Source: Nanosynbacter sp.
Lineage (GTDB): Bacteria > Patescibacteriota > Saccharimonadia > Saccharimonadales > Saccharimonadaceae
Reading direction: 5' to 3'
NCBI GenBank assembly: GCA_015257485.1
Contig: JABZKC010000020.1
Span: 1-13,152, forward strand
DNA length: 13,152 bases
Shown: positions 12,456-13,152 of the stretch, one piece after another
How positions within the stretch are numbered: the first letter of the stretch is position 1
How the letters are laid out: every line of letters starts with the position of its first letter
Notes under the pieces: generated by a model
Database searches by the model: none
The model's input: only the letters and a program-made list of their open reading frames with translations
What the model was told of the DNA's origin: nothing
Translations under genes and position numbers: made by a program

Positions 12456-13124
12456 ATGAGTAAAATCAGGGAACAAGCAGAGGCAATTTTTGCCTGGGGC
12501 AAAACGCAGCCGGGATATAAAATCTACTGGGAGCAGCACTCTAAGAGTACGGCGAGAGCAGCAGAGGCGATTGCGCGTGCCATGAAAAAAGACCAGCTTG
12601 ACCCGGATATGGCTTATGCAGTAGGTTTGCTGCACGACATTGGTCGGGTAAAAATGAAACACGCAGGGCTGAAGCACCCGATTTTTGGTTATGAAATTTT
12701 GATGGAAAAGGGTTTGGAAGTTCCAGCACGAATTTCGATGACCCATACTTATTACGGTTTTCCGACTTTGAATCGTGACGAATTTTGGGAGGGGATGGAA
12801 GAGGACACGATTCGCATGACGCAAGAGTATATGTTGCGTGTAAAAATTGATGATTATGATCGTTTGATTCAACTTTGCGATAATATGTGTCATCATACGG
12901 GGATTATGACGATTTCGGACCGCTTTTCGGATATCTTGATTCGACATAACATTCGACGCGCAGGAGAACATTTGCGCAGATTATATGATTTAAAATTATA
13001 CTTTGATGACAAAATCGAGGGAAATATTTACGAATTATTCCGCGAAGAAATTATTGAAACTACAATGGATGAACCGAACGGAATATATACGAAAATTTTG
13101 AAAAATACAGAGGAAACGGATTAG
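12456..13124 (+). CDS. HDIG-domain metal-dependent phosphohydrolase
   Basis: A 222-aa soluble HD-superfamily protein, likely a phosphatase or phosphodiesterase for a nucleotide or small phosphate ester; the substrate cannot be told. The HD metal site is complete: H28, H60-D61 (LLHDIGRVK, 58-66) and D142 (QLCDNM). Extra histidines at 74 (KHPIFGYEIL) and 97 (MTHTYY) are typical of HDIG proteins that can bind two metals. There is no RelA-type synthetase, GYP motif or membrane segment. I chose 12456 rather than an in-frame ATG at 12354, because the longer form would translate the tandem repeats into an unrelated Cys-rich stretch. It is followed by 11 bp and the next start codon, so an operon is likely. 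Confidence 0.88.
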   Translation: MSKIREQAEAIFAWGKTQPGYKIYWEQHSKSTARAAEAIARAMKKDQLDPDMAYAVGLLHDIGRVKMKHAGLKHPIFGYEILMEKGLEVPARISMTHTYYGFPTLNRDEFWEGMEEDTIRMTQEYMLRVKIDDYDRLIQLCDNMCHHTGIMTISDRFSDILIRHNIRRAGEHLRRLYDLKLYFDDKIEGNIYELFREEIIETTMDEPNGIYTKILKNTEETD

Positions 13125-13135
13125 AAAGAGGGAAT

Positions 13136-13152
13136 ATGAAATATCAAGCAAA
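13136..13152 (+). CDS. Start of an unidentified gene, cut by the window end
   Basis: An ATG at 13136 has a good Shine-Dalgarno AGAGGGA (13128-13133) and lies 11 bp after the HD-gene stop. Only MKYQA is visible. The ribosome site and spacing support a real downstream gene co-transcribed with the HD gene; nothing can be said about its product. Confidence 0.5.

Noticed and set aside
11918..12971. Two long minus-strand open frames (about 194 and 200 aa) opposite the NrdR-like, thioredoxin-fold and HD genes
   Set aside because: Shadow frames of G-rich, TA-poor plus-strand genes; they are Ser/Arg/Cys-rich low-information sequence and cross the tandem repeats.

Overview
The window is a compact stretch of bacterial chromosome, most likely from Candidatus Saccharibacteria (TM7) or a close Patescibacteria/CPR relative. 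Reasons: the first gene resembles a small conserved family (DUF5663-like) that I associate with Saccharibacteria; core genes are shorter than usual (Fmt, both adenylate kinase-like proteins); and the NrdR-like and thioredoxin-like pair near ftsAZ looks like TM7 proteins I remember. UGA is a stop codon here (map ends in TGA at its family's normal end, and no gene has an in-frame UGA), which argues against the UGA=Gly CPR lineages (Gracilibacteria, Absconditabacteria). The taxonomic call is from memory, not from a search. I see no insertion sequence, phage, CRISPR array, tRNA or rRNA.

Layout. 107-532 (+) is a small DUF5663-like gene with a strong terminator. 709-2125 (-) is the def-fmt operon (peptide deformylase, Met-tRNA formyltransferase). 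2126-2685 is a gene-free gap, by far the longest here, holding nested inverted repeats. 2686-4647 (-) is priA, divergent from 4697-6629 (+), a small winged-helix regulator plus recJ; the two start codons lie 49 bp apart with overlapping promoters. 6670-6888 is rpsU. 6946-8950 is adk, a divergent adk paralogue and map, recalling the adk-map tail of the spc ribosomal operon. 9068-11559 is ftsA-ftsZ. 11612-12330 is an NrdR-like gene lacking the zinc-ribbon cysteines, overlapping a cysteine-free thioredoxin-fold gene. 12456-13124 is an HDIG-domain hydrolase. A further gene starts at 13136.

How the genes work together. Fmt, Def and Map form the full N-terminal methionine cycle (formylation, deformylation, Met removal). 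PriA and RecJ serve fork restart and recombinational repair and share a promoter region with a small regulator. FtsA and FtsZ are the membrane anchor and polymer of the division ring.

Start-site architecture is the most striking general feature. Genes that begin transcription units (def, priA, rpsU, adk, map, ftsA, the HD gene) have a -10 box, often extended (TGnTATAAT), ending only 7-8 nt before the ATG, so their mRNAs should be leaderless. fmt, ftsZ, the winged-helix gene, the first gene and the last gene have clear Shine-Dalgarno sites instead. Four gene 3' ends carry short imperfect tandem duplications.
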